A DNA stretch of 60,000 nucleotides from Takakia lepidozioides (lineage: Eukaryota > Streptophyta > Takakiopsida > Takakiales > Takakiaceae): assembly GCA_030704615.1 (NCBI GenBank), contig CM060731.1, positions 59,750,756 to 59,810,755 on the forward strand. The letters run 5' to 3'. Under the pieces are notes generated by a model. It saw nothing but the letters and a program-made list of their open reading frames with translations. It searched no databases and was not told where the DNA came from. Below, piece by piece: positions 32,574 through 43,060 of this stretch (its first letter is position 1; the number at the start of each line of letters is the position of its first letter). The position numbers and the translations under genes were made by a program.

Positions 32574-34884
32574 GCGTCTTCTATCTCTAAGCCTGCTGGA
32601 CTCAAGGTTGCAGTCACGGAGGACAACTGGGAGCCTGATGTTGGACCTATAGTTACCGGAGGAGAGAGACGACGTATACGGCGGTTCTTGAGGGCTTACA
32701 GGAACTGCTTTGCCATCAGTTTGAAGGACTTAAGAGCACTGAAGGGTCAAGAGATTTGCATTGAATTGGCTACTGACACGCCAATCTTTCGGAGACCCTA
32801 TAGATATAGTGACATGGAGAGGTCCTTGATTCAGATGAGAACTCAGGACCTTTGGGAGGCTGGTTTGGTGGAGCTATCTGGGGGAGAGTATGCTTCAGCC
32901 ACAGTGATGCCAGCCAAGAAGGATGTCTTTGGCAATTGGACGGAGAGACGTATGTGCGGTGATTACCGGCCTGTAAATCGTCAGATCAAGTCCGATAGGT
33001 ATGCCATGCCAACACCAGAGGAGATCTTTGATGCCATTGGGCATGCCAAGGTCTTTAGCACGTTGGATTTACGATCCGGATATCACCAGTTGCTGATCAA
33101 GGAGGCGGATAAGCAAAACACGACATTCTGGGGGATCAATGAGCACGGGAAGGATTGCCTACCAATGGCGGTTCTTACCATTTGGGCTTAAGAACGCTCC
33201 GGCACAGTTTCAGAGAGTCATGGACAGGATTCTAGCAGGGGTGGAGTTTGCTCGGTGCTACATAGATGACATCATCATCTTTAGTGCTACGGTGGAAAGG
33301 CATGAGAGACACCTTCAGGGGGTATTTGAGCGCTTGAGGGCGCACGGATTGAAGTTACATCCGGGAAAGTGCAAGTTTTTCCACAACCAGATTGAGTATA
33401 TGGGTCACATGATATATCCTGGAGGATTGGGGGTACAGCAGACTAAGGTAGAGTCCATTGCACACGTTCCACGCCCCACGGATGTGAGCCGAGTTCGAGC
33501 TTTCATGGGGTTAGCAAACTATTATAGACGGTTTGTTAAGGGATTTAGTGCCATTGCAAAGGCTCTAACCAAGCTGACCAAGGTGGACCAAGAGTGGCAG
33601 TGGGAAGATGAGCAAGAACAAGCTTTTCAAGAGCTCAAGGCGAGGTTGACTTCGGCGCCCATCTTGAGACGACCTATCAGGGGGCGTCATTTTCAGCTGC
33701 ATACAGATTGGAGCATGCTGGGGCTTGGAGCGGTGCTCACACAGGTGGATGATGAGGGAAGAGAGTTCGTAGTGGCTTATGCTAGCCGCTCGAACAACGT
33801 TGCAGAATCTAAGTATAGCTCATATGAGGGAGAATGCTTAGCTGCAGTGTGGGCCGTGGCACACTTCAGGTGCTATCTATACGGCAATCTCTTCACCCTT
33901 GTCACGGAGCACCAACCACTCAAGTGGTTGATGGAGTCAGACAAGCTTACGGGGAAGCTTGCACGGTGTGCACTCATCTTTCAAGAGTATAACTTTCAGG
34001 TGGTGCATCGACCGGGTTTGGTCAATCGCAATGCAGATGGGTTGAGTTGCAATCCATGCACGAGCCAGCAGGATGACACTGGAGCTCGGTGGCATGGTGA
34101 GACGAACGAGGAGATGGTGCCCGGATGGCATGCATCTGCATTTCTGTGTATCTTGGCAGCGGAAGGCCAGGTTGGACCTGCAACAGGGATGACTGTAGAT
34201 CAAGTGTCTGAGGACCCTGAGGCCAGCAATGAGCAAGGTGGCGCCAAAGATATACATGAGGATTCAGTTGTGTTGGACTACCTCCGCACTGGAGACCCTA
34301 CAGCCACTGTGACTGCCAAGGAGAGGGATCGGATCCTACAACGAGCCAAGAGGTTCAAGTGGGAGGGGACACACCTGCTCCGAGTGTGGGAGGATGGTCG
34401 AGTTCGGATTGTGCCTCACCCAACACAACGGGCACGGTTAGTGCGGCATGCCCATGAGGAGTTGGGGCATTTTGGGGTGCGACGCATTCATAGTCTACTG
34501 CAAGGGCAGTATTGGTGGCGTGGTATGCACACAGAGGTGCAACAATTTGTGGCTAGGTGCATGGTGTGTGACAGGGTGCGTGCTTCATTCAACGCCCCTA
34601 CTCCACAATTGCACCCTCTTCCGATCATGGGATTGGGCTACAGGTGGAGTCTTGACTTCGTAGAGCCGTTGCCACTGACCATGCGCCACAACAAGTACGT
34701 GTTGGTGATGGTGGAGCACTTCTCCAAGTGGATTGAATTGGTTCCATTGCCTGATAAGGCTAGTGAGGGGCGTATGCATTCTTGGATTGTGTGCTTAGCT
34801 GATTCGGTGCTCCAGCTGAGGTACTCACGGACCAAGGGAGAGAGTTCTTGGGGGAGTTTCAGGCTTTGTACGACAAGGCCTTGA
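32574..34884 (+). pseudogene. pol: RT, RNase H and first part of integrase, element 2
   Basis: [44 protein letters not shown], then a frame change near 33150 and FLPFGLKNAPAQFQRVMDRI. The catalytic CYIDDIII lies at about 33256-33279. RNase H: FQLHTDWSMLGLG (about 33690), YASRSNN and VVHRPGLVNRNADGL. Integrase zinc domain: HAHEELGHFGVRRIHS…CMVCDR (about 34450-34575). The core begins SLDFVEPLP (about 34648). Near 34770 a lost base shifts the frame, so the second catalytic Asp lies in another frame. It is otherwise close to element 1. Confidence 0.85.
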
Positions 34885-35690
34885 TAGACCACCGCACCAC
34901 TTCTCGGGATCATCCTGAGGCCGATGGCTTGGCAGAGAGAGTTGTTCAGACAGTAAAGAGGGGTTTGCGCAAGTATGGCTTGCAGAAGGGACACCTAGGA
35001 GATTGGGACCTTCAGTTACCCTGGTTAGCCATGGGCTACAGGTTCAGCAAGCAAGCATCACTTGCCTCCTTCTCACCATACTTTCTTCTCTTTGGCCGAG
35101 AGCCGGATTTGCCTACATCCATTCGCAGAGAAGCTGCTACAGTTCTTAACATTGACGATCCGGACGTGTGGGCACGTGCATGTGAGCAGCGTGCAGAGTT
35201 GTTCAAGAAAGTCATGCCCATGGCTTTCGAGAACCTTGCCATTGCACAACATTGTGATACGTTGAGGTATGCTACCATTTGTGGTGGGGGCTATCGTCCT
35301 GGGGTTCGGAGATTCAACCCTGGTGACTATGTCTATCTGCAGCAGACTGCTCCTACGACATTGGATGTAACTCCAAGACGTGTTATTTTGAGGGTTCGAG
35401 AGCTTTTGCCCTCAGGCGTCTTGGTCTTGGAGGGTCGGGATGGCATAACTTGGAAGGACCATGTGCGTATTTGTGTGCCATGTCACCTTCCGAATGTCGA
35501 TGGCAGGATTGACCCAAACCTGGCAGTGGTATCTGCAAGTTTGAAATGCATGTTGTGTGGGTCTGCTAGAGGGGCACCCACCATGCTGGTGTGTGATCGA
35601 TGCTCTAGAGGTTGGCATATGGGATGCTTGACTCCACCTCTTGAGATGGTTCCTGCTGGGGATTGGTTATGTCCGCATTGCATTGGATAG
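34848..35690 (+). pseudogene. Integrase C-terminal half with PHD finger, element 2
   Basis: The frame continues with DHPEADGLAERVVQTV, containing the catalytic Glu, then WLAMGYRFSKQASLASFSPY and the GDYVYLQQ tail. It runs open into a C4HC3 PHD finger at about 35550-35687: CMLCGS, CDRCSRGWHMGC, LEMVPAGDWLCPHC. No stop separates integrase and PHD finger here, which shows that the PHD finger is part of the integrase polypeptide. The protein ends three codons after the last zinc ligand pair. Confidence 0.85.
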
Positions 35691-35935
35691 TGGGAGTGGA
35701 TACAACCATGGGAGGCTAACAAGAAATGCAAGGCCAAGCTACTAGGAGACCTTGAACACACGAGATCCTGGCTCAAGTTCACAGATTGCAAGACGGCGAC
35801 TAACGATGGGGCTACTCTTGTACCCAACCTCTTGGTCTACAGAGTTTGAGTACAATAGGGACAATGATAGAGGACTTAGTATGGCTGTGGCTATTATATC
35901 TTGTAGCTATCTGGAGTTAGAGGGACCTATCCACC

Positions 35936-36475
35936 AGCTAGGGGGGCGATTGTGGCAGACTACTTTATTGTGCATATATGTGTGGTGTGGTTTGGACAGC
36001 GATGTAGTTGTGTAGCGATATGTATGCGCACGACAGCTGTCAAGTTAAATAAACACAGTGTGAAACTAACTAGAATAAAACTAGTTATTTGTATTTAACA
36101 CTTGGATTTAGTTCAAGTGTTAAGTCAGGTGTCAAGTTTGAGCTCGACACCTGAACCATCTTATCTTCACGAGAGCCTCAGTCGCGCAGCTCATCTCTCT
36201 CGAGTTGAGCCTGCGCAATCGAGCTCCTTCACGCTTTAGAATCTGAGTGTGCTTATGTAGGGAGTATAGGTTGTTGTGGGGTGGAGTCCCCATAGCTTGG
36301 GGTGTCCCTGGCTCGACTATTATCTTAAAGAGTGATGCTAATGGATTTCATGTTTCTTGTGTTAAGAGTGTGTTTACAGTTTTCTATCATTGTGGCAGAC
36401 TACTTTATTGTGCATATATGTGTGGTGTGGTTTGGACAACGATGTAGTTGTGTAGCGATATGTATGCGCACGACA
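35936..36475 (+). repeat. Element 2 3' end: polypurine tract, B1, A2, B2
   Basis: AGCTAGGGGGGCGA (35936-35949) precedes B1 (35950-36035, 86 bp). GC (36036-36037) separates B1 from A2 (36038-36389). A2 runs directly into B2 (36390-36475), which has one difference from B1 (CAGCGATG against CAACGATG). B2 ends CGACA against target duplication GCAG. Confidence 0.88.
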
Positions 36476-36479
36476 GCAG

Positions 36480-37126
36480 CTCCACTCTAGAAGAATCTGT
36501 CATGATCGACACCGATCATCACCGATTCGTGATAAAAATGATTGTTTTGTGCCTGAGTTCTGAATAGCCGATGTACACACTTCCATTATAGATTGTGTTT
36601 ACCACACTAACCTGCTATCTTTGGCAGACGAGGATGTTCGAGGCGATCTGCCTGTCGAGGATTCGCACCTCAAAGACACCATCCTCCATCCGCAGCTTTG
36701 AGATTTCTGACCAGGGTTGTTTCGTCAACCCCCCCTATGAGCAGCATGTCGATGACATTTTGTACAACTTCATGCAGTCTAGTCAGACTCTGAAGAGACC
36801 AGATGGCACTCCCTGGAGAGGTGCAAAGGAAAAATCCTCAGCGTTCATGCAAATACTGCTGGAGTCATGCAGCCACCACTCTGCACGGGTGGTCGATCTT
36901 TCTGTGTCCACAGGTTCGTTCTCTCCCTTCCGAATTGATTTTCTTTCACCAGTTCCATCTGCTTAAATCCCCCCCACCAAACTGTTCATGTCCTCCTGTC
37001 TGGTGCAGGAGCAACTTACCATGCATGCAAGGCAGGCGGAAGAAGCCTTTTTGGCATGGAGGGTGATTCTGACCTCTACAACACAGTGCTCCTCCCCCTT
37101 TTGTCTGGCTCCACTTCAGGCACACA
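36480..37126 (+). pseudogene. 3' exons of the ParB/methyltransferase-like gene
   Basis: Beyond element 2 the exon restarts with STLEESVMIDTDHHRFVIKM. After acceptor TTTGGCAG (36630) comes DEDVRGDLPVEDSHLKDTIL, with a frameshift near the C run at 36730, then CFVNPPYEQHVDDILYNFMQ and VVDLSVSTG at the donor (36912). The acceptor CTGGTGCAG leads into ATYHACKAGGRSLFGMEGD and DLYNTVLLPLL. The VVDL-STG-T pattern with the acidic FGMEGD strand end is the SAM-binding motif I and II region. The gene is cut at 37128 by chromovirus sequence. Confidence 0.55.
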
Positions 37127-37127
37127 A

Positions 37128-38400
37128 TGTCGCGCACCTCACTTCGGTAAGCTCCCCTTCAAGTCATAGTTACTCGCTTTGATGCGCGCGCCTGACTCCC
37201 AACCTGGCCGCCCGGGCCAACTTGGAGCTTCGGCTGCTCACCGGGACATAACGGTCCCCCTTTGCTTCCCTCTAAACCCTCCACCTATTTGGGACTAGGA
37301 GAATTCCCTTTGGTAGATGGCAGTCCGGAACAGCTCCCCTCTCTTTGGTCGCTTTCCGGCTCGTTCGCTTACTCACTAGTTTTTGGTCACCAACGGGCTT
37401 GCACCGTTCTCGGGGTTACTACTCCCTATATATACTTCTGTAGCTGTCCACGGGGGTTTCATAACCAGCCATGCTATTTTATGGCGAACCACCACGAAAA
37501 CCCTCGACTCCCGGTGATGAGTCGCGGTGAGTCTTGGCCCACTCATCACGGCCCCTATGGACCGTGATGAGTCCCAAGACTCCCCACGACTCCCACCACG
37601 AGGTCTCCGCCCCCATGGTGAGTCCTATGCCACCCCCACTAAGTCCCGCTAAGCTACCACCACCCCTTGTGGAGCTACCCCACCGCAACCCGGTGTGCGG
37701 GGTTCCACCTAGTGAGCGCCTCCGCCTCCTTGAGTGCCTTGGGCACTCAAGGGTGCTTCAGCCCCCCATACCTATCGTTGCCGATGCCCCCACTACAAGG
37801 GCAGCCCCTCATGTGTCCCGACCCCCTGCCCTCAAGGCAAAGGGTCGCGACACACACCCCTACCAACAGGGAGTCGATGTCCTCATCGACTTGTCCATTT
37901 TGTAGAAACGAACATCCAAGCTGTGGCGTCCCACATCAAGGAGTTTGTTTCCGCACCATGGCGTCCCATGGCAAAGAACCAAACCCCACACTTGACTCTA
38001 CTCTCCACTAGCTAGTTCGGCCGACTTCCTCCAAGTCCCGGCCAAGGGTGGAGCCTCTCCAGCTCCTCCCAGTGCACTCTTCTTGGCCTACTTCAAGGCC
38101 AAGGAACGATCCTCCCCGAGGATCGAATCGCCTTACTGCAACAACATTGCTTGCGATCGCTCATGATGCCGCTTTTGGCATCACCTTGAGCAAGGGTTCC
38201 CTGGAACCCTCTTTGACTATGAAGATAACCTTGAACCAACCGTGCGCCCCAATCACTACAATTGGGTCCGCCTTGGAATGCTGGCCTGAGGTACGGGAAC
38301 ACGCCGAAGCCGCACTACGACTTCGTCCCGAGGCTACACGATTATAGTACGTGAACGGAAGCACGTAGCTTCCGCGTTAGCCCGCACTACAAGGCAACCC
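37128..38400 (-). mobile_element. Truncated chromovirus copy (3' LTR plus 3' UTR)
   Basis: The LTR at 37128-37852 (725 bp) and the adjoining 548 bp match 4240-5513 of the intact chromovirus with many small differences, so it is an older copy. The homology stops abruptly at 38400, where PPR-like sequence begins. Gag, pol and the other LTR are missing. There is no visible target duplication. Confidence 0.88.
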
Positions 38401-38670
38401 TGGAATTAAACAAATGTTGTTCTGAACTATGCCCTTGTGGACTTGTATGCCAAATTGGGGTAAATGGAGGATGATGATCCCAGGATATGCGCAATAGCGG
38501 TGCGGGATGGAGGCCCTTTGGAGAGGTCTATGAGCAAGTGGTGTGGGAAGGGATACTGCAGCGCAACCACATCGCGTTTGTTACGTTTGCAACATGTGTG
38601 CAAGCTTGGCAGCCCTGCAAAATAGCAAAGAGGTTTGTGGTAACATCGTCCAAGCTGGAATTGTACTAGA
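38401..38670 (+). pseudogene. PPR gene remnant
   Basis: The sequence reads NYALVDLYAKLG at 38425-38460, the typical plant PPR L-motif. After frame changes come GILQRNHIAFVTF and CASLAALQNSKEV, then GNIVQAGIVLDVDL. It is related to the 128-bp satellite at 1-428 (GIVPDVIL-N-LVDMYAK). Stops and shifts show that it is dead. PPR proteins edit and process organellar RNA. Confidence 0.65.
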
Positions 38671-39860
38671 TGTTGATCTGAACTTTGACATGATACTGCC
38701 AATGTGACAACAGGAAAGTATCCAGAAACAAGTCACGAAGACGAGGAGAAGTTGTGGAATGAATACTTTTCCAACCCCAGTCAATGGTGGGACAACCGAG
38801 GGAAAAAGGTTAATGCCTGTTAGATTATAGAGAGCAGACGCAATTCAGCATAGGAACTAGTGTGATAAGCTGAGTTGGGTGTTTCCTAGAACAAATCTAG
38901 GCTGTCATTATCAGCTGCAAGGCAAGGAAGTATGCATGATTTGTGCAGAAGCAGTGATAGCTGAAAGAGCAGGGATAGAGTATGGGTCCAGATTCATCCA
39001 AGAGGGCCAGATTTCAAGCACATGATTACCTATGATTACCTGTGGATCAATAGCTATAAGAAACCTGCATGGGTAGATGGTGAACTGGAAGCCGCAGGTG
39101 TAGCGGCACAATTGATAAAATCAGGCACGCTAATAAAGGCACCTTCTTCAACACATTTCACCTTGTTTTTCCCTCTTATCAAAACCAGCCCTAAATTTCA
39201 ATGTCTGCAAGTTAGCTGGTTGAGTGAATCTAGTTTGGAGTGACTTTGACATTATATTGCCAATGTGACAACAGGAAAGTATCGAAAAACAGTTAACGGA
39301 GATGAGGGGAAGCTGTGGAATGAATACTTTTCTGACCCCAGTCAATGGTGGGACAACCGAGGCCAAAAGCTAAATGCCTGTTGGATTACAGAGAGTAGCA
39401 GATGCAATTGAGAATAGGAACTAGTGTGATAAGTTGAGTTGGGTGTTTGCTGGAACAAATGTAGGCTGTCATTGTCAGCTGTTAACAGCAATGCAAGGAT
39501 ATATGCATGATCTGTGCAGAGGCATGGATAGCTGAAGGAGCAAGGATAGAGTGTGGGTCCAGATCATCCAAGAGAGCCGGATTTCAAGCTCCAGATTACC
39601 GATGATTCCCTGTGGAAGGATAGCTACAAGAAACCTGCATGGGTAGATGGTCATGGGTAGATGGTAGATAGTTTGGAGTGACTTTAACATGATACTGCCA
39701 AAGTGACAATAGGAAAGTATCCATAAACAGGTAACAGAGATGAGGAGAAGCTGTGGAATGAACTTTTCTGACCCCAGTCAATGGTGGGACAACACAGGCA
39801 AAAAGGTGAATGCTTGTTAGATTACAGAAAGTAGCAGACGCAATTCAGCATAGGCACTAA
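38671..39860 (+). pseudogene. OSB-type (PDF-motif) gene fragment, tandemly triplicated
   Basis: Three copies of a segment begin near 38680, 39243 and 39680. Each encodes EEKLWNEYFSNPSQWWDNRG or its variant. After an intron-like gap, copy 1 (about 38983-39095) reads HPRGPDFKHM and LWINSYKKPAWVDGELEAAG. A tryptophan-rich WW-N/DNR block with PDFKH and ALW…PAWV is the PDF motif of plant organellar single-stranded DNA-binding (OSB) proteins. Frames are broken in copies 2 and 3. Real OSB proteins carry one to three such motifs, so the triplication may be ancestral, but the stops argue for a pseudogene. Confidence 0.55.
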
Positions 39861-39982
39861 GGCAAACTCTCCTTCCCCGGAAGGGTGTGTTTTGGTATCT
39901 GAGCGAATAAATATTTTATCTAAGAATATGATTTCAAAATTCGTTATTTAATAATGTGCCACTGTCCCCTGTTGGTCAAAAG

Positions 39983-40035
39983 TAATAATAATAATTATTA
40001 TTATTATTATTATAGTAATTATAATAACAATAAAT
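39983..40035. repeat. (TAA/ATT) microsatellite
   Basis: A run of AATAATAAT and ATTATTATT trinucleotides, imperfect at its right end. Confidence 0.9.
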
Positions 40036-40319
40036 TAAATCCCCAACCCCCCCACAGCGACGCTTGTCAATTGATATGAGAAACCACGTGTCAAAATCGT
40101 GATGCGACGCGTGCTGACGTCTAATTCCCTCCTCTGCAGTCGGGATGGCGTCGCAGTCTGACACGTGGACGTGGTGTGTTCTGTAGAGAGCACGTGTCTC
40201 TCTTACATAGCGGCTGACATGGACCCGTTCAGTCATTCAGTAACGCCAGCGTGTATGACTACCCCCACAGCTGCTCAGGCGCCACGTCACAGCCAGGCTG
40301 GCGAGTCATATCTGCCATG

Positions 40320-40430
40320 CCACAACTGACTAGGGTTTTACGACTGTAGAGTCATGAAGTCGTAAATGGCTTTCATAAGTGCATTTGCAGTCATAACACA
40401 GAGTCGTAAAAGCCACAATCTGTTGTAGTG
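40320..40430. mobile_element. CACTA element end (right terminus)
   Basis: The sequence ends TCTGTTGTAGTG, the inverse of a CACTACAACA terminus. It carries subterminal repeats of TTTACGACT/AGTCGTAAA at 40337, 40357 and 40403. The matching left end is not in the preceding 2 kb. Confidence 0.6.
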
Positions 40431-40744
40431 TACCCTAGGAATCAACAACTTTGCTGAGTGGGACAAACATATGTATAAGGCCTTGATGGGATACAGGATG
40501 GGGGTACAAGCCACCACCAACTTCTCCCCTTTTCAGGTTCTGACTGGGAGGTTGCCTAGGTTAGGCATTGACAATGAGTTGAAGCAGTTGTCAGAGCCAG
40601 TGGAGGATAGCGACTCACCGGAGGCCATGGCTGTGATGATGAGCAAGAAGGTGCAATTCCTTCATGAGCTCAAGCACAAATTGAAATCCAATGTCAAGAA
40701 GGGTCAGCAACGCCAAGCACGAGGCTATGAACACAATAAGCTAG
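40431..40744 (+). pseudogene. Ty3/gypsy integrase C-terminal scrap
   Basis: About 100 residues: MYKALMGYRMGVQATTNFSP, FQVLTGRLPRLG, then a charged KKVQFLHELKHKLKSNVKKG stretch. This is the region after the integrase catalytic core, similar in layout to WLAMGYRFSKQAS of elements 1 and 2 but of a different family. It lies exactly between two CACTA termini. Confidence 0.7.
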
Positions 40745-42360
40745 CACTAGAAGAAAAACGCGGAATAACCACTGGCCCTTTAACCACTACTGTCTTTTTC
40801 CACTCTATAAACCACTAGTAACCACTTGCCAGTGGTTAATCCCATTGAAATGCCACGGTGGCATCACAGATAGTGGTTGGAAGTGGTTTCAACCACTCAG
40901 TAGTCCACGTGTAATAATTTGTTTTTATTTATTATTATTTATTTGGTAATATATTTTAATTAATAAATATAATATTCCACGTGGACGAGTGCAGTGGTAC
41001 ATTGTGAGTTGTTATAGACACCTCAGTGATGGTAAGTGGTTGAAACCACTTGCTACTCCACGTGTAATAATTCAAATTTTATTTGTGATTTATGATTTGG
41101 AAATATATTTTAATTCATAAATATAATATTCCATGTGGACGGGGACAGTGCCCGTTGATGTTGAGTGGTTAAAGACACCTCATTGTTTTGTACCACTTTG
41201 ATAGTGGTGGAGAGTGGGCAATGCAGTAATTGGAACCACTATTCTAGTGGTTGATCATGAGTGGTTGCCTACATAACAGTGATTGGTACCACTTTTTGGG
41301 TGATACATGAAAAACTTTAAGTGGTTTGTGCAGTTGTGATAGACTTTGAAAAAAACAGACAAGTGGCCAGACCATTGTGGGATGATGCTATTGAACAAAT
41401 GGTTCCAACAATAAACTTTATTCTGAATTTGAAACATATTCGTCACCCTCTGAATCACTTTGCTCAACTGGAATAGCGGTTGGTTGCACAAATGCCGCTT
41501 GAATGGTAGCCAACATAGCCAGGTCTTCTTTATTTAGAGCCGTGGGACCATCTAATGACCTAGGTATTGGCAGATTTGATAAGGTAGACGTCGATTGGCA
41601 CGCCACTCATCACCACATGCCTCTCTGTCTGCTGTGAACTGTGTCTTCTCTGTTGCATACTTTTTGTCACAAAATGACAACAAGAATGACACATGTTAGC
41701 AATGAAATATTGCATTACTTAGCAAAAAATACCTAGCATGAATGATACTTTGAAAACCACTGTTTCAAACCACTGGAGGAGTGAGCAGAATGACTTGTAA
41801 GTGAACATGCTCTTCCAACAATTCACTCACTCAGACATTCCGTTACTATAGCATTGGTTATAATCAGGATGAACCACTGACATTTGTGACTTTGTGGGTG
41901 GTTTGATTACACTGGCGACAATCAGAATTGAAATTGAACTTGATATGAATAAGCTGCAATGAAAAGAAGTACTCATTGCACCCAATGAGCCCATGACATT
42001 GGTATTGTTCAGCACATACAAAATTTGTGCTGCATCTCTCCCAGCTCCAGTCATGTCATGTTTTTTGCCGACACCTTCGAAGACCTCGTCCTCAACCCCT
42101 TCCTCCGCATTTGCATCCCAAGTCCGTCGTTGAGTTGCATCAAATGATTGCATATACTCAGTCATGAACCCCATGGCCTCATCCAGAACATACCCTGTAG
42201 CCGTACTCCCTTCTGGCTTTGCGTAATTCTTAATGTATCCCTTAAGATCTTTCATATAACGCTCCATGGGATACATCCACCGTGAAGACACCGGATGAAC
42301 AGTTTTGTTTATCTCCATGGAATACATCTATGTGCTCACTTGTAACCACTAAAATGAATT
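40745..42360 (-). mobile_element. CACTA transposon, part, minus strand
   Basis: The terminus CACTAGAAGAAAAACG at 40745 is followed by 600 bp rich in subterminal ACCACT/AGTGGT repeats. These include a roughly 175-bp duplication (40862-41000 and 41035-41150). The gene part reads leftward. At 42340-41830 it encodes SRWMYPMERYMKDLKGYIKN and GSTATGYVLDEAMGF, the DUF4218-type segment of CACTA (TNP2-family) transposases. A further piece at 41606-41418 may be its C-terminus. The catalytic domain is not seen and the other end is not identified. Confidence 0.7.
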
Positions 42361-42394
42361 TAAAAAAAAAATCAAAATGCAAAAGATTAAAAAA

Positions 42395-42605
42395 AAAACA
42401 CATCGGCTGGTAAGTGCAGAGTGTGTTGCCCTGGTGGTTCAGGGTTCAAACCCGCTGCATTACCCTATGTGTAGGATTGTTTGTGACGACGGTATGTCTA
42501 GGCGTTGATCCTCCTGTAGTTCTCATGGCCCATAAATGAAAGAGGGTTAATTTTTCCCCCTCCTCAAGGGCCTGAGGTTTCAACACTATTTTAATTAATT
42601 CTGGA
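42395..42605 (+). mobile_element. tRNA-derived SINE, copy 1
   Basis: The A box region GCTGGTAAGTGCAGAG (about 42406) and B box GGTTCAAACCC (42443-42453) are internal RNA polymerase III promoter elements. The body ends with TCTCATGGCCCATAAATGAA and AAGGGCCTGA. Copy 2 at 53115-53335 shares both boxes and this tail. Confidence 0.65.
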
Positions 42606-43060
42606 CTTTTGGCTTAAATCTGGACTAAATTTAATATATATTTGTATTAAAATTAATTGAAATATTAATAATATCATGGTGTAATGTGTATTGAACTTTG
42701 TGAAATTTCAGGTGATGTCATACTTGTTTCAAAATGTGTCATATAAGAGATCCATTTGACATTGAAGTGCTCAATGTGAAGTAGCAGTATTGAACAATTC
42801 ATTGAACGTCCACTTGGAAGTCGAATAAAATAAAACCCTTGCAGGATCAAGATAAACAAATGGGTCGCATCGAACATGGGTCAAACTCGTACTCTACCAT
42901 ACTCAATACAACTTGCTAGTAATTTTATTGATTGAATCTTCATATGAAGCACAATGTTCACATACCACGCCATTGGAATGAATCATGTTTTGGATCTGAC
43001 AAGGCAGTAAAATATTAGAATAATATGAAACATTCAGAAGAGGTACTAGGGTAGTACAAT
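42606..43060. other. AT-rich stretch without genes
   Basis: Nothing is recognised beyond AT-rich sequence. Confidence 0.4.

Larger units (their letters stand above)
25060..36475 (+). mobile_element. Element 2: methyltransferase retroelement with split direct repeats and captured host sequence
   Basis: The target duplication GCAG (25056-25059 and 36476-36479) fixes the ends, TGTCAAG and GCGCACGACA. It is inserted exactly at the 3' splice site (TTCTCTGCAG) of a methyltransferase-gene intron. Layout: A1 25060-25411, leader with host gene pieces, accessory ORF 27516-28265, gag, zinc knuckles, protease, cytosine methyltransferase, RT, RNase H, integrase, PHD finger, polypurine tract, B1, A2, B2. 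It is more complete than element 1, because it keeps gag and protease, but several stops and frameshifts make it non-autonomous as written. Confidence 0.9.
20036..37126 (+). pseudogene. Multi-exon ParB-like / N-methyltransferase-like gene, interrupted by element 2
   Basis: Exons with good splice sites can be followed across 17 kb. An N-terminal basic/acidic region (GKRKAAEGDPISKPKKAP, possible nuclear signal, about 20280) precedes a ParB-like exon at about 21210-21811. Middle exons are at 22182-22619 and 22703-22931 and near 23908-24530, with a Lys/Glu-rich linker. The methyltransferase part is at 24665-25001, 36633-36912 and 37010-37126. Motif order is that of a permuted (beta-type) amino-methyltransferase: the motif IV region first (DIVILDIPDG in place of DPPY), then VVDLSVSTGATYHACKAGGRS and FGMEGD as the SAM-binding part. 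Frameshifts near 21910, 24080, 24460 and 36720 and a TGA at 21199 indicate decay. The last exon is cut by chromovirus sequence at 37128. The family is not one I can name. ParB-like plus DNA methylase fusions are known from bacterial mobile elements. Confidence 0.55.

Noticed and set aside
42443-42453. A tRNA gene
   Set aside because: Only the A and B boxes are present, without a cloverleaf acceptor or anticodon arm. The shared tail with 53115-53335 fits a SINE.
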